35,776 nucleotides of DNA, taken from positions 1 to 35,776 of the IMG/VR virus record IMGVR_UViG_3300032296_001219. One strand, written 5' to 3'. The translations under genes and the position numbers were made by a program. The notes beneath the pieces were generated by a model. The model was not told the DNA's origin, made no database searches, and was given only the letters and a program-made list of their open reading frames with translations. Positions 23,188-29,442 of the stretch are shown piece by piece (position 1 is the first letter of the stretch; the number at the start of each line of letters is the position of its first letter). This DNA comes from a virus.

Positions 23188-23376
23188 ATGAAGGTGCACG
23201 TGATCTGCTGCAACGACAGCATCCAGCACGCCGTGCTCGACGACCCCGCGAGAGCGGAGGAGACGCGGAGCGATCTCAAGGAAGCGTGCTGGGAGCGCCA
23301 CAAAGCGCTGTTTGATGATCGCGCCGAGTACGAGCGCCAGTTCTACTGGCACGTGCGCATCACAGACGGCGCGTGA
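23188..23376 (+). CDS. Conserved small phage protein (62 aa)
   Basis: ATG 23188 behind GAAGGAGCTGAT. MKVHVICCNDSIQHAVLDDP, then an acidic-basic helix (ARAEETRSDLKEACWERHKA) and YERQFYWHVRITDG. This pattern (MKVHvICCNDs ... YWHih) is a recognisable small phage protein of unknown function. Followed 4 bp later by a palindrome II hairpin that leads into the next gene. Confidence 0.6.
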   Translation: MKVHVICCNDSIQHAVLDDPARAEETRSDLKEACWERHKALFDDRAEYERQFYWHVRITDGA

Positions 23377-23379
23377 CCA

Positions 23380-23393
23380 GAGAGAAGTCTCTC
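23380..23393 (+). repeat. Palindrome family II, leader copy
   Basis: GAGAGAAGTCTCTC between two genes, directly followed by ACAACCTGAAGGAGCACAAC and ATG 23417. Confidence 0.8.
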
Positions 23394-23416
23394 ACAACCT
23401 GAAGGAGCACAACGAC

Positions 23417-23572
23417 ATGACTTGGTTCGACACACGTTTCACTGCCGCTGCGTGGCAGGAGTTCGCCCGTCTCTTCCCCGACGCTGCGCGTGCCTACCGC
23501 ACGCTGCCTGGGCTGAGCGCCCACCTCCGGCCGATGATCGTCGACTTCCTGATGGCGTACGAAGGGAGGTGA
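23417..23572 (+). CDS. Hypothetical protein (51 aa)
   Basis: ATG 23417 behind GAAGGAGCACAACGAC. It is a single small domain: MTWFDTRFTAAAWQEFARLF, PDAARAYRTLPGLSAHLRPM, IVDFLMAYEGR. Mostly helical, no cysteines or membrane segment. Called on the strong leader, which is shared word for word with the next gene. Function unknown. Confidence 0.5.
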   Translation: MTWFDTRFTAAAWQEFARLFPDAARAYRTLPGLSAHLRPMIVDFLMAYEGR

Positions 23573-23603
23573 TCACCGACACACAACAACGCCCCAACAA
23601 CCC

Positions 23604-23617
23604 GAGAGAGTTCTCTC
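23604..23617 (+). repeat. Palindrome family II, leader copy
   Basis: GAGAGAGTTCTCTC followed by ACAACCTGAAGGAGCACAAC and ATG 23641; the leader is nearly identical to the one ahead of 23417. Confidence 0.8.
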
Positions 23618-23640
23618 ACAACCTGAAGGAGCACAACGAC

Positions 23641-23880
23641 ATGCGTTTCCGCAAGCTACAGACACACGAGTTCGTGTGCAACACGTGGTTCGAGCGCGAC
23701 CGGCAGAACATCCGCCTGGAGACGCCCAACGGGCGCACGATCTTCGACCTCTGGGACGACGACGTCACCGACGCCATCAATGCCGGGCTGCTGCCCATCC
23801 CGCACACACCCCGCGCCTCAGACGCCGACTGGCAACCCTGCGCCGTCAAGTACGCGCAGAACATCGGCATCCTGGACTGA
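23641..23880 (+). CDS. Conserved small phage protein (79 aa)
   Basis: ATG 23641 behind CTGAAGGAG. Sequence: MRFRKLQTHEFVCNTWFERD, RQNIRLETPNGRTIFDLWDD, DVTDAINAGLLP. This 'RLETP.Gr.iFdLWDdDV..Ai..G.l' type is widespread in phages of proteobacteria; function unknown. The next gene starts 4 bp after its stop. Confidence 0.6.
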   Translation: MRFRKLQTHEFVCNTWFERDRQNIRLETPNGRTIFDLWDDDVTDAINAGLLPIPHTPRASDADWQPCAVKYAQNIGILD

Positions 23881-23884
23881 CACG

Positions 23885-24052
23885 ATGTGTAAACCGCAAC
23901 GCTGGTACGAGTTGGACGCTCGGGCCGGGCTGATCTACGTATACAACGCAAGCAACCCCAGGTTCGCCACGAGCTGCAGCACGCTGATCAGCCTCAAGGA
24001 CTTGGCCTACTACCGGCGCAACTTCACGCTGCGTCGCGTCAAGGCCGACTGA
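23885..24052 (+). CDS. Hypothetical protein (55 aa)
   Basis: ATG 23885, four bases after the preceding stop; it probably uses coupled translation because no separate Shine-Dalgarno is evident. Sequence: MCKPQRWYELDARAGLIYVY, NASNPRFATSCSTLISLKDL, AYYRRNFTLRRVKAD. Mixed beta/helix, basic C-terminus. No family recognised. Confidence 0.45.
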   Translation: MCKPQRWYELDARAGLIYVYNASNPRFATSCSTLISLKDLAYYRRNFTLRRVKAD

Positions 24053-24063
24053 TACCCACCCCC

Positions 24064-24079
24064 GAGAGAGAAGTCTCTC
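24064..24079 (+). repeat. Palindrome family II, leader copy
   Basis: GAGAGAGAAGTCTCTC ahead of GAAGGAGATACAC and ATG 24103. Confidence 0.8.
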
Positions 24080-24102
24080 ACAAACAAGCGAAGGAGATAC
24101 AC

Positions 24103-24432
24103 ATGAAGCAGACGAAGACCATCCACACGCAGTTCAAAGCACATAGCTACTCCCTCAACGGCTGGCCCCCCGAAGACGCGGCGGGGTTAATGGGGTGGTT
24201 CCAGAAGCAGTTCGACGCCGTGCCGCCGGAGCACCGCGCGAGCCTGCGCGTCCGCATCGACGCCTACGAAGACGCCTACGCGTACATCGAGGTCAGCTAC
24301 ACGCGCCCGGAGACGGACGAGGAAGAAGCGCTCCGCGAGATGCAGGAAGCCGCCCGCGCCCGACGCCGCGTTGAAGACGAGAAGCGCACGCTCGCCGCGC
24401 TGAAGGCGAAGTACGAGAACCCCACAACCTGA
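24103..24432 (+). CDS. Hypothetical protein with C-terminal coiled coil (109 aa)
   Basis: ATG 24103 behind GAAGGAGATACAC. The N-terminal half (MKQTKTIHTQFKAHSYSLNG, SLRVRIDAYEDAYAYIEVSY) looks like a small alpha/beta domain. The C-terminal half is a charged helix (DEEEALREMQEAARARRRVE). No family recognised. It ends 11 bp before the next start, and the next ribosome site overlaps its stop region (ACCTGAAGGAG). Confidence 0.5.
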   Translation: MKQTKTIHTQFKAHSYSLNGWPPEDAAGLMGWFQKQFDAVPPEHRASLRVRIDAYEDAYAYIEVSYTRPETDEEEALREMQEAARARRRVEDEKRTLAALKAKYENPTT

Positions 24433-24443
24433 AGGAGCACAAC

Positions 24444-24845
24444 ATGGAAGTCAACATCACGGAACTCTTCAACAACGTCGACCCCTCGCGCTACTTCGCC
24501 AGCCAAGCCGAACTCGGCCCCGATGCTGGCACCCTCACATGGGAACGCGCCGTCGACCGCGTCATCCACACCCGCCTGCTCAACCATGCCGAGATCGACA
24601 CATGGCGCGTCTACGTGCGGTCCTCCGGCGGCTGGTCCGCCGAGGAGGTCGCAGCCATGACCGACACCGAGCTGCAAGCGATGTTCCTGCAGTGGGTGTC
24701 AGGCGACATGCGCGAGGCCGGGCTCGACGCCAGCAGCACCGACGCTGACTGGGCGCAGTACGAGAAAGACGCCAGCGACGGCACTGTGTCGGGCAGCATC
24801 TTTCGCACCGACGACGGACAGATTTTCTTCGACATCACGCCATGA
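24444..24845 (+). CDS. Conserved phage protein (133 aa)
   Basis: ATG 24444. MEVNITELFNNVDPSRYFAS, then QAELGPDAGTLTWERAVDRV, VRSSGGWSAEEVAAMTDTEL, QAMFLQWVSGDMREAGL and a beta C-terminus (IFRTDDGQIFFDITP). This 'sAELG..AG..TW ... GaW...Ei..m...eL.alFlQ...gD.rE' order is a recognisable phage family of unknown function. Stop overlaps the start of the 24842 membrane gene (ATGA). Confidence 0.6.
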   Translation: MEVNITELFNNVDPSRYFASQAELGPDAGTLTWERAVDRVIHTRLLNHAEIDTWRVYVRSSGGWSAEEVAAMTDTELQAMFLQWVSGDMREAGLDASSTDADWAQYEKDASDGTVSGSIFRTDDGQIFFDITP

Positions 24846-24994
24846 ACAACCTGCACGACAAGGACAACAAGGACGCCGAAGACAAAGACTGGCTCGACCG
24901 CCTGTCACTCGTCGACGGCTTGGACACCGTCGACACGCTGATCCTGGCGCTGTTCGTCGTGGTCATCATCGCTATGTTCTTCGGCGTCATTTGA
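24842..24994 (+). CDS. Small single-span membrane protein (50 aa)
   Basis: ATG overlaps the previous stop. The N-terminal half is charged (MNNLHDKDNKDAEDKDWLDR), followed by DTVDTLILALFVVVIIAMFF, one clear membrane helix ending at the C-terminus. Tail-anchored topology. Could be a membrane-acting early protein such as a superinfection-exclusion factor or small holin-like protein; nothing decides this. Confidence 0.5.
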   Translation: MNNLHDKDNKDAEDKDWLDRLSLVDGLDTVDTLILALFVVVIIAMFFGVI

Positions 24995-24998
24995 TCCC

Positions 24999-25044
24999 CA
25001 ACGCGGACACTTATTCCGGCCGCAGGCCGTCCGTTGTCCGCATT
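24999..25044 (+). repeat. Palindrome family I, copy 6, with nested hairpin in loop
   Basis: CAACGCGGACA ... TGTCCGCATTC, arms at 25003-25009 and 25035-25041. The loop is expanded to 25 nt and contains GGCC-GCA-GGCC (25018-25028). Ahead of ATG 25065. Confidence 0.7.
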
Positions 25045-25064
25045 CACAACTGAAGGAGTTACAC

Positions 25065-25670
25065 ATGCCCGCTCTCTACACCACACTCAACCGCATCCGC
25101 GAGCACGGCCCGTGCATCAACGGTTGGCACAAACTGCTCAAGCACTTGGGCAAGCTCGCGGCCGATGACGACCCCCTGCCCCTCGTGACCATCCTCGACA
25201 GCAACGGCCTGGAAGACACCCTCTGGTGCCTGCGCGCCGTCATCGACGTCGAGCAGCACGCGCCGGAGATGCGGCTCTATGCCGTGTGGTGCGCTCGTCA
25301 GGTGCAGCACCTGATGACAGACCCGCGCTCACTGGAGGCACTGGACGTAGCCGAGCGCCACGCCCGAGGCGAAGCTACCGACGACGAGCTGGAAGCCGCA
25401 CGGGCCGCCGCAGCGGACGCCGCATGGGCCGCCGCACGGGCCGCCGCACACGCCGCCGCACACGCCGCCGCAGCGGACGCCGCATGGGACGCCGCATGGG
25501 ACGCCGCACGGGCCGCACGGGCCGCCGCAGCGGACGACGCATGGGCCGCCGCACGGGCCGCCGCACACGCCGCCGCACGGGCCGCCGCAGCGGACGCCGC
25601 ATGGGACGCCGCATGGGACGCCGCACGGGACGCACAGACCGAAGCGTTCAAACGCAGGTTCTGCGCCTGA
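25065..25670 (+). CDS. Ala/Trp-repeat early protein, paralogue of the 21714 product
   Basis: ATG 25065 behind CTGAAGGAGTTACAC. N-terminal ~105 residues: LVTILDSNGLEDTLWCLRAV, MRLYAVWCARQVQHLMTDPR, SLEALDVAERHARGEATDDE. Residues about 110-195 are a near-perfect Ala-rich helical repeat of the types AAADAAWAAARAAAHAA and DAAWDAAWDAARAA, with Trp every 4-11 residues. Ends DAQTEAFKRRFCA. Such Ala-rich repeats are frequent in this phage family and may form a long helix or solenoid. Function unknown. The repeats are also near-perfect at DNA level, so replication slippage is likely. Confidence 0.7.
   Translation: MPALYTTLNRIREHGPCINGWHKLLKHLGKLAADDDPLPLVTILDSNGLEDTLWCLRAVIDVEQHAPEMRLYAVWCARQVQHLMTDPRSLEALDVAERHARGEATDDELEAARAAAADAAWAAARAAAHAAAHAAAADAAWDAAWDAARAARAAAADDAWAAARAAAHAAARAAAADAAWDAAWDAARDAQTEAFKRRFCA
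25396..25635 (+). repeat. GC-rich coding repeat (Ala-rich tract)
   Basis: About 240 bp of repeated units of GCCGCACGGGCCGCC, GCAGCGGACGCCGCATGGG and GCACACGCCGCC in the 25065 gene. Because the repeat has no stop codons in several frames, long false frames appear here on both strands. Confidence 0.8.
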
Positions 25671-25702
25671 TCACCCACTACCAACCGCTGAAGGAGTTAC
25701 AC

Positions 25703-26254
25703 ATGACTTCTCCCATCTTCAACAGGCTCCGCGCCATCGCCCAAACGGATGCGCAAGCTGACGCGCACAAGAACCTGCTGCTGGCGACGTTGGTGTCGCA
25801 CCCCGCAGTCAAGGAAGCCTTCCGGATGGTCCCGGCCGACATACGCAAGCACGCGTGGCTCAGCCCGGCCAAGTACGACAACAACGTCGGGTTCGGCGTG
25901 AGCTTGCGCGACCTGTCCGGGTTCAAGGACCCGCGCCTGCTCCGCGCACTGGCGCCGTTCACCGGCAGCGAGTGGGACGCGTACACACAAGACTGGCCCC
26001 ACGCCCGCAACCGCGACTACCGCTTCCTCCGCACGGTGGTGTTCACCCCCGAGCAGTCCGCCAAGATGCAGCGCCTGCCGTCCGCACGCTGGCTGAGCAA
26101 GCACAACCATGCGTGGATGGTGCCGACCAGTGTCAAGATTGGCGTCACGGTCTACGCATACGTCAAGGAGGACAGCGAGACATGCCGCGTCGTCGTCACC
26201 GGCATCGAGGAGCAAGTCGTCCGCACCGAGAAGAAGGAGTTCATCTGCGCCTGA
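25703..26254 (+). CDS. Hypothetical protein (183 aa)
   Basis: ATG 25703 behind CTGAAGGAGTTACAC; the longer upstream frame is repeat readthrough. MTSPIFNRLRAIAQTDAQAD, NLLLATLVSHPAVKEAFRMV, VGFGVSLRDLSGFKDPRLLR, WDAYTQDWPHARNRDYRFLR, KIGVTVYAYVKEDSETCRVV. C-terminus is beta-rich and ends RTEKKEFICA. No family recognised. Followed directly by a palindrome II copy and a UUCG hairpin. Confidence 0.55.
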   Translation: MTSPIFNRLRAIAQTDAQADAHKNLLLATLVSHPAVKEAFRMVPADIRKHAWLSPAKYDNNVGFGVSLRDLSGFKDPRLLRALAPFTGSEWDAYTQDWPHARNRDYRFLRTVVFTPEQSAKMQRLPSARWLSKHNHAWMVPTSVKIGVTVYAYVKEDSETCRVVVTGIEEQVVRTEKKEFICA

Positions 26255-26269
26255 GAGAGAAGTCTCTCT
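26254..26269 (+). repeat. Palindrome family II, copy after a stop
   Basis: AGAGAGAAGTCTCTCT starting in the stop codon of the 25703 gene. Confidence 0.8.
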
Positions 26270-26280
26270 GCGCTCAACCC

Positions 26281-26296
26281 GGGGGCTTCGGCCCCC
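26281..26296 (+). repeat. UUCG hairpin leader, copy 1
   Basis: GGGGGC-TTCG-GCCCCC, a very stable stem with a UUCG loop, followed by ACAACCTGAAGGAG. No U-tract. The same element occurs at 31846. Confidence 0.75.
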
Positions 26297-26315
26297 ACAA
26301 CCTGAAGGAGTGAGT

Positions 26316-26519
26316 GTGAAAGCAACCACCCCACCGATCCACTTCCATCCGTCCAGCCCTGACGGGCCTTGGGGCGTTAACGGCATCGGCCGTACGTGGT
26401 ACGTCATTCATCGCGTGACGCTGCGCGCCAAGGCCATCGGCAAGGTGGGCGGCAAACGCATCAACTACTTCGACCGAGCTTTGGAAGAGGCGCACAAGCG
26501 CAACAAGGAGCAAGCATGA
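26316..26519 (+). CDS. Hypothetical protein (67 aa), GTG start
   Basis: GTG 26316 lies five bases behind GAAGGAG; no ATG in frame fits. MKATTPPIHFHPSSPDGPWG, VNGIGRTWYVIHRVTLRAKA, then KVGGKRINYFDRALEEAHKR. Small basic domain, unknown family. Stop overlaps the next start (ATGA). Confidence 0.5.
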   Translation: MKATTPPIHFHPSSPDGPWGVNGIGRTWYVIHRVTLRAKAIGKVGGKRINYFDRALEEAHKRNKEQA

Positions 26520-26722
26520 AAGTCAACACAACAATCTCAGGCTCGCACTGTGTTGTCGAGCTGAGCCCCGGCGTCAACGGCACCTACATCGACGCACGCA
26601 GGGGCAAGGAAGGGCTCACCAACATCGAAGTCGTCCACGCAGGTTTCGTGCGGGCCTACGAGACGGTGCTCAACGAGATCGCGCCCGAGAAGATCGTCGA
26701 ACTCATGCGGAGGTTTGCATGA
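26516..26722 (+). CDS. Hypothetical protein (68 aa)
   Basis: ATG overlaps the stop of the 26316 gene, and AAGGAGCA ahead of it is a good ribosome site. MKVNTTISGSHCVVELSPGV, NGTYIDARRGKEGLTNIEVV, RAYETVLNEIAPEKIVELMR. Small alpha/beta domain. Its stop overlaps the start of the DUF2591-like gene. Unknown function. Confidence 0.5.
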   Translation: MKVNTTISGSHCVVELSPGVNGTYIDARRGKEGLTNIEVVHAGFVRAYETVLNEIAPEKIVELMRRFA

Positions 26723-27186
26723 AGATCAAGACAAGCGACCTCGAAGGCATCCCGCTGGACTGGGCGGTGCTGCAGATCCTGGAGCCCAGCGAGCGGTACG
26801 AAGGCATCATCCGCGACGGCGTGCTGGAACTGTGGCACAGCAGCGAGATTGGCACGCACAACCCGACGCTCGACAGAGACAACAAGCCACGGTTCATCCG
26901 CGCCCGAGACGGTGTTCCGGTGTTTCTGTTCGGCTGCCCGGCCAACGTGCAGGAGTGGTCGGTAGTCGGCCCGATCATGGACGACTTCAACATCGACGTG
27001 GATTTCGTCGAGGAAGGGCGCTTCAACGCAAGCCTAGGCCGCGCACAGCTAGTGCCCGGACTCGGATGTGGAAGCTACTCGTACTGCGGCGAGTACGGCC
27101 CTTCAAGGATCGTCGCAGTCCTGCGCTGCTTCGTCACGCTGAAGATGGGGCCGGTGGTGGAAGTACCCGACGAACTCACTAACTGA
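26719..27186 (+). CDS. NinX/DUF2591-like protein (155 aa)
   Basis: ATG 26719 overlaps the preceding stop. MKIKTSDLEGIPLDWAVLQI, RDNKPRFIRARDGVPVFLFG, VVGPIMDDFNIDVDFVEEGR, and a C-terminal IVAVLRCFVTLKMGPVVEVP. The 'ikTsdL.G..LDWAV ... GPi... i ... G.t.l.A.lRc.v..k.G..vevP.el' order is that of phage DUF2591 (NinX) proteins, accessory genes of unknown function. Cysteines (CGSYSYCGEYGP) occur in the middle. Confidence 0.65.
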   Translation: MKIKTSDLEGIPLDWAVLQILEPSERYEGIIRDGVLELWHSSEIGTHNPTLDRDNKPRFIRARDGVPVFLFGCPANVQEWSVVGPIMDDFNIDVDFVEEGRFNASLGRAQLVPGLGCGSYSYCGEYGPSRIVAVLRCFVTLKMGPVVEVPDELTN

Positions 27187-27199
27187 AGGAGAACTGAAC

Positions 27200-27499
27200 A
27201 TGCTGAACATCAAACACCGGGGGTCTCCCCCCGACGGCGCACACTGGAGCATGGGCGGAAAACACATGGTCCGCATCAGCGAAGGGGATGCGCGAAAGCT
27301 CTCCCCCACGTTCCTGCCCCGTATGGGGTACGAAACGGATGTGCGTGTGGTCAGGCTGGCGGAATATCCCAACTTCTACCGCAGGCTGACGCTCATGAAC
27401 ATGTCGGGTGACTATTACGTGGCCTGCACCACACGCATCTTCGCGGACTGGCCGGAGCTGTTCGGTGTGACGATCACCGGCTTCGAGGAACCGACATGA
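27200..27499 (+). CDS. Hypothetical protein (99 aa)
   Basis: ATG 27200 behind AACTGAAGGAGAACTGAAC. MLNIKHRGSPPDGAHWSMGG, HMVRISEGDARKLSPTFLPR, FYRRLTLMNMSGDYYVACTT, DWPELFGVTITGFEEPT. Mixed alpha/beta, no recognised family. The stop overlaps the start of the next gene (ATGA), so translation is coupled. Confidence 0.5.
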   Translation: MLNIKHRGSPPDGAHWSMGGKHMVRISEGDARKLSPTFLPRMGYETDVRVVRLAEYPNFYRRLTLMNMSGDYYVACTTRIFADWPELFGVTITGFEEPT

Positions 27500-27735
27500 T
27501 ATTCCCCTCACGCATCGCCGGCATCCCCTGCCGGATCGAAGTGACGTCGCTCGACGAGGTGCAGGGCAGCTACAGCCCCTACGCCGACTCGGACATGGAC
27601 TTCTACGGGTACGTGGACGACTTCTCGTTCAACGTGCTCGACCGGCGCGGGCGTCCGGCACTGTGGCTGGAGCGCAAGCTCACCGCCGCTGACTGCGACC
27701 GGCTGCTTGACGAGGCACTGAAGCTCGCACGCTGA
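27496..27735 (+). CDS. Conserved small phage protein (79 aa)
   Basis: ATGA overlap with the previous gene. MIFPSRIAGIPCRIEVTSLD, DMDFYGYVDDFSFNVLDRRG, RPALWLERKLTAADCDRLLD. The 'f.tRIaGIPC.irV ... D..GRPA.WLErKlt..D' pattern is a recognisable small phage protein. Unknown function. Confidence 0.6.
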   Translation: MIFPSRIAGIPCRIEVTSLDEVQGSYSPYADSDMDFYGYVDDFSFNVLDRRGRPALWLERKLTAADCDRLLDEALKLAR

Positions 27736-27911
27736 TGCTCTACCCCATCCAGAAAGACCCAAGCACGCTGCACCACCGAGGCAGCGGCATGGACACACGC
27801 AGGGCATGGCTCTGCGGTCATCGACACCGCACGGGGATCTTCCGAGGGCGCGTCCCCTACAAGTGCGTCAACTGCGCCCAACCACACCCCAAGGAGAAGC
27901 AAGATGTCTGA
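27735..27911 (+). CDS. Small Cys/His-rich protein (58 aa)
   Basis: TGATG overlap: ATG 27735 begins in the preceding stop codon. MLYPIQKDPSTLHHRGSGMD, RAWLCGHRHRTGIFRGRVPY, KCVNCAQPHPKEKQDV. CGH and CVNC could bind one zinc. The stop overlaps the next gene by 8 bp, and its 3' end supplies the AAGGAG for that gene. Unknown function; called mainly on tight packing. Confidence 0.4.
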   Translation: MLYPIQKDPSTLHHRGSGMDTRRAWLCGHRHRTGIFRGRVPYKCVNCAQPHPKEKQDV

Positions 27912-28539
27912 CTACATCCGCAAGGAAACCACCCCCAGCGGCTTCACTGTCGAAGTCTGCTACGACCCCCGCCCCGAGAACCCCTGCACGGAGTGGGACC
28001 AGCTCGGCACCGTGGCGCTGGACAAGCGCAGCCGGTACGACTTCGGCAACGAGCGCCTCGACAGTGTGCGGCTCCAGGAGATCGGCACGAGCGACGACTA
28101 CCTCAAGCTGCCGATCTACATCTACGACCACAGCGGCATCACGATCAACACGACCGGCTTCTCCTGCTCGTGGGACTCCGGCTGCGTCGGCCTGATCTAC
28201 GTCCACAAGGACAAGCTGCGCAAGGAGTACGACACCAAGCGCATCACCCCGACGCTGCGCGAGCGGGTACTGACCACGCTGCGCGCCGAGATCGAGAGCC
28301 TGGACCAGTACCTCACCGGACATGTCTACGGCTGGCGCGTGCTCGACCCCGATGGCGAGGATGTAGATTCCTGCTACGGGTACTTCGGCACCGTCGACGA
28401 ATGCATGGAGGAGGGCATGCGCGTAGCCAAGCACTACGAGGAGGAAGCGCTCGAAGAGCGCCGCCAGAACTGGCGCAACGCCCTGCGCGAAGCGCGCGAA
28501 GCCCGCTACTGGGCCACCCGCGACGTCGCCACGGTGTAG
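27904..28539 (+). CDS. Conserved phage protein (211 aa)
   Basis: ATG 27904 behind AAGGAGAAGCAAG. Pattern: TVEVCYDPRPENPCTEWDQL, LPIYIYDHSGITINTTGFSC, SWDSGCVGLIYVHKDKLRKE, LDQYLTGHVYGWRVLDPDGE, VDSCYGYFG, and a C-terminal charged helix. The 'lP.yiYDHSG......F...WDSG.vG.iyv' and 'YLtG.VyGw.v' motifs define a very widespread phage family. Function unknown to me. The gene is one of the largest in the early arm. Confidence 0.65.
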   Translation: MSDYIRKETTPSGFTVEVCYDPRPENPCTEWDQLGTVALDKRSRYDFGNERLDSVRLQEIGTSDDYLKLPIYIYDHSGITINTTGFSCSWDSGCVGLIYVHKDKLRKEYDTKRITPTLRERVLTTLRAEIESLDQYLTGHVYGWRVLDPDGEDVDSCYGYFGTVDECMEEGMRVAKHYEEEALEERRQNWRNALREAREARYWATRDVATV

Positions 28540-28595
28540 GAACAGTCATCACAACCCGGGGGGCAGCGTGTCCCCCAGAACCTAAAGGAGCAAGC

Positions 28596-28919
28596 ATGAG
28601 CCTAGACGTAATGCTTTACGACGCCGATGAGACTGAGGTTTACTCGGCCAACATCACGCACAACCTCAACAAGATGGCCGACGAGGCGGGAATATATGCC
28701 TGCCTCTGGCGCCCTGACGAGCACGGCATCACGCATGCGCGGCAGATCATCGAGCCGCTCGCCGCAGGGCTTGCGCTGCTGGCGACCGAGAAGGCGCGGT
28801 TCGAGCAGTTCAACGCGCCGAACGGCTGGGGCTTGTGGGAGCACTTCGTGCCGTGGTGTGCGCGTTACTTGCAGGCGTGCCGAGACAACCCCGACGCGCT
28901 GGTGCGCGTGAGCCGCTGA
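28596..28919 (+). CDS. Conserved phage protein (107 aa)
   Basis: ATG 28596 behind CTAAAGGAGCAAGC. MSLDVMLYDADETEVYSANI, THNLNKMADEAGIYACLWRP, IIEPLAAGLALLATEKARFE, APNGWGLWEHFVPWCARYLQ, PDALVRVSR. The 'aNITHNLnkMA.eAGiY.clWrP' motif with a following 'NgWG.ye....f..yl' part is a well conserved phage family of unknown function. Preceded by a GGGGGG/CCCCC hairpin. Confidence 0.65.
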   Translation: MSLDVMLYDADETEVYSANITHNLNKMADEAGIYACLWRPDEHGITHARQIIEPLAAGLALLATEKARFEQFNAPNGWGLWEHFVPWCARYLQACRDNPDALVRVSR

Positions 28920-28937
28920 GACACACATCAACCCAAC

Positions 28938-28953
28938 GCGGACAAGTGTCCGC
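28938..28953 (+). repeat. Palindrome family I, copy 7
   Basis: GCGGACA-AG-TGTCCGC, followed by ATTCAACTGAAGGAG and ATG 28975. Confidence 0.8.
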
Positions 28954-28974
28954 ATTCAACTGAAGGAGCAAACC

Positions 28975-29394
28975 ATGGGTAATCGCGCAGTCATCTGCCA
29001 CAGCAAGGACGACACCAGCATCGCCATCTACGTCCACTGGAACGGCGGGCCGGAGTCCATCCTGGCCTTCCTCGAAGTGTGCCGCCATCGCTGCTACCGC
29101 GCCCCCCAGGCCGACACTGCCTACGGCATGGCCCGCCTCTGCGGGCTGATCTGCGAGTTCTTCGGGCACGACTCCGACACGGGTGTCGGCATCAGCACGC
29201 TGCAGGAAGCAGACACCGACAACTACGACAACGGCGCCTACCTGCTCGGAGAGAGCTGGACCATCAAGGAGCGCTTTGGCCTCGGCAGCGCCAGCGGCAG
29301 GGGCGCCAAGACCTACGCCACGCTCAACAGTGACGGCCGCAAGCAGCACGACGACATCGTCGCGCATCTCACCAACACCAAGACCAGCAACTGA
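28975..29394 (+). CDS. Conserved phage protein (139 aa)
   Basis: ATG 28975 behind CTGAAGGAGCAAACC. MGNRAVICHSKDDTSIAIYV, HWNGGPESILAFLEVCRHRC, MARLCGLICEFFGHDSDTGV, TDNYDNGAYLLGESWTIKER. The MGNRAVi ... iYvHWNGG ... DnGaY motifs are those of a widespread phage/plasmid accessory protein, function unknown. Confidence 0.65.
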   Translation: MGNRAVICHSKDDTSIAIYVHWNGGPESILAFLEVCRHRCYRAPQADTAYGMARLCGLICEFFGHDSDTGVGISTLQEADTDNYDNGAYLLGESWTIKERFGLGSASGRGAKTYATLNSDGRKQHDDIVAHLTNTKTSN

Positions 29395-29402
29395 CACCAC
29401 CC

Positions 29403-29420
29403 GGGAGAGAGTTCTCTCCC
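29403..29420 (+). repeat. Palindrome family II, leader copy
   Basis: GGGAGAGAGTTCTCTCCC, an extended copy, followed by ACAACCTGAAGGAGCAAGC and ATG 29443. Confidence 0.8.
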
Positions 29421-29442
29421 ACAACCTGAAGGAGCAAGCAGC

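Noticed and set aside
23142-23617. Palindromic repeats as a CRISPR array
   Set aside because: Copies are unevenly spaced, separated by genes, and there are no regular spacers or cas genes.
25226-25700. Long open frames on both strands in the Ala-rich repeat (for example Arg-rich plus-strand and Cys/Gly-rich minus-strand frames)
   Set aside because: Produced by GC-rich repeat DNA lacking stop codons in several frames; only the 25065 frame has a ribosome site and homology to its paralogue.
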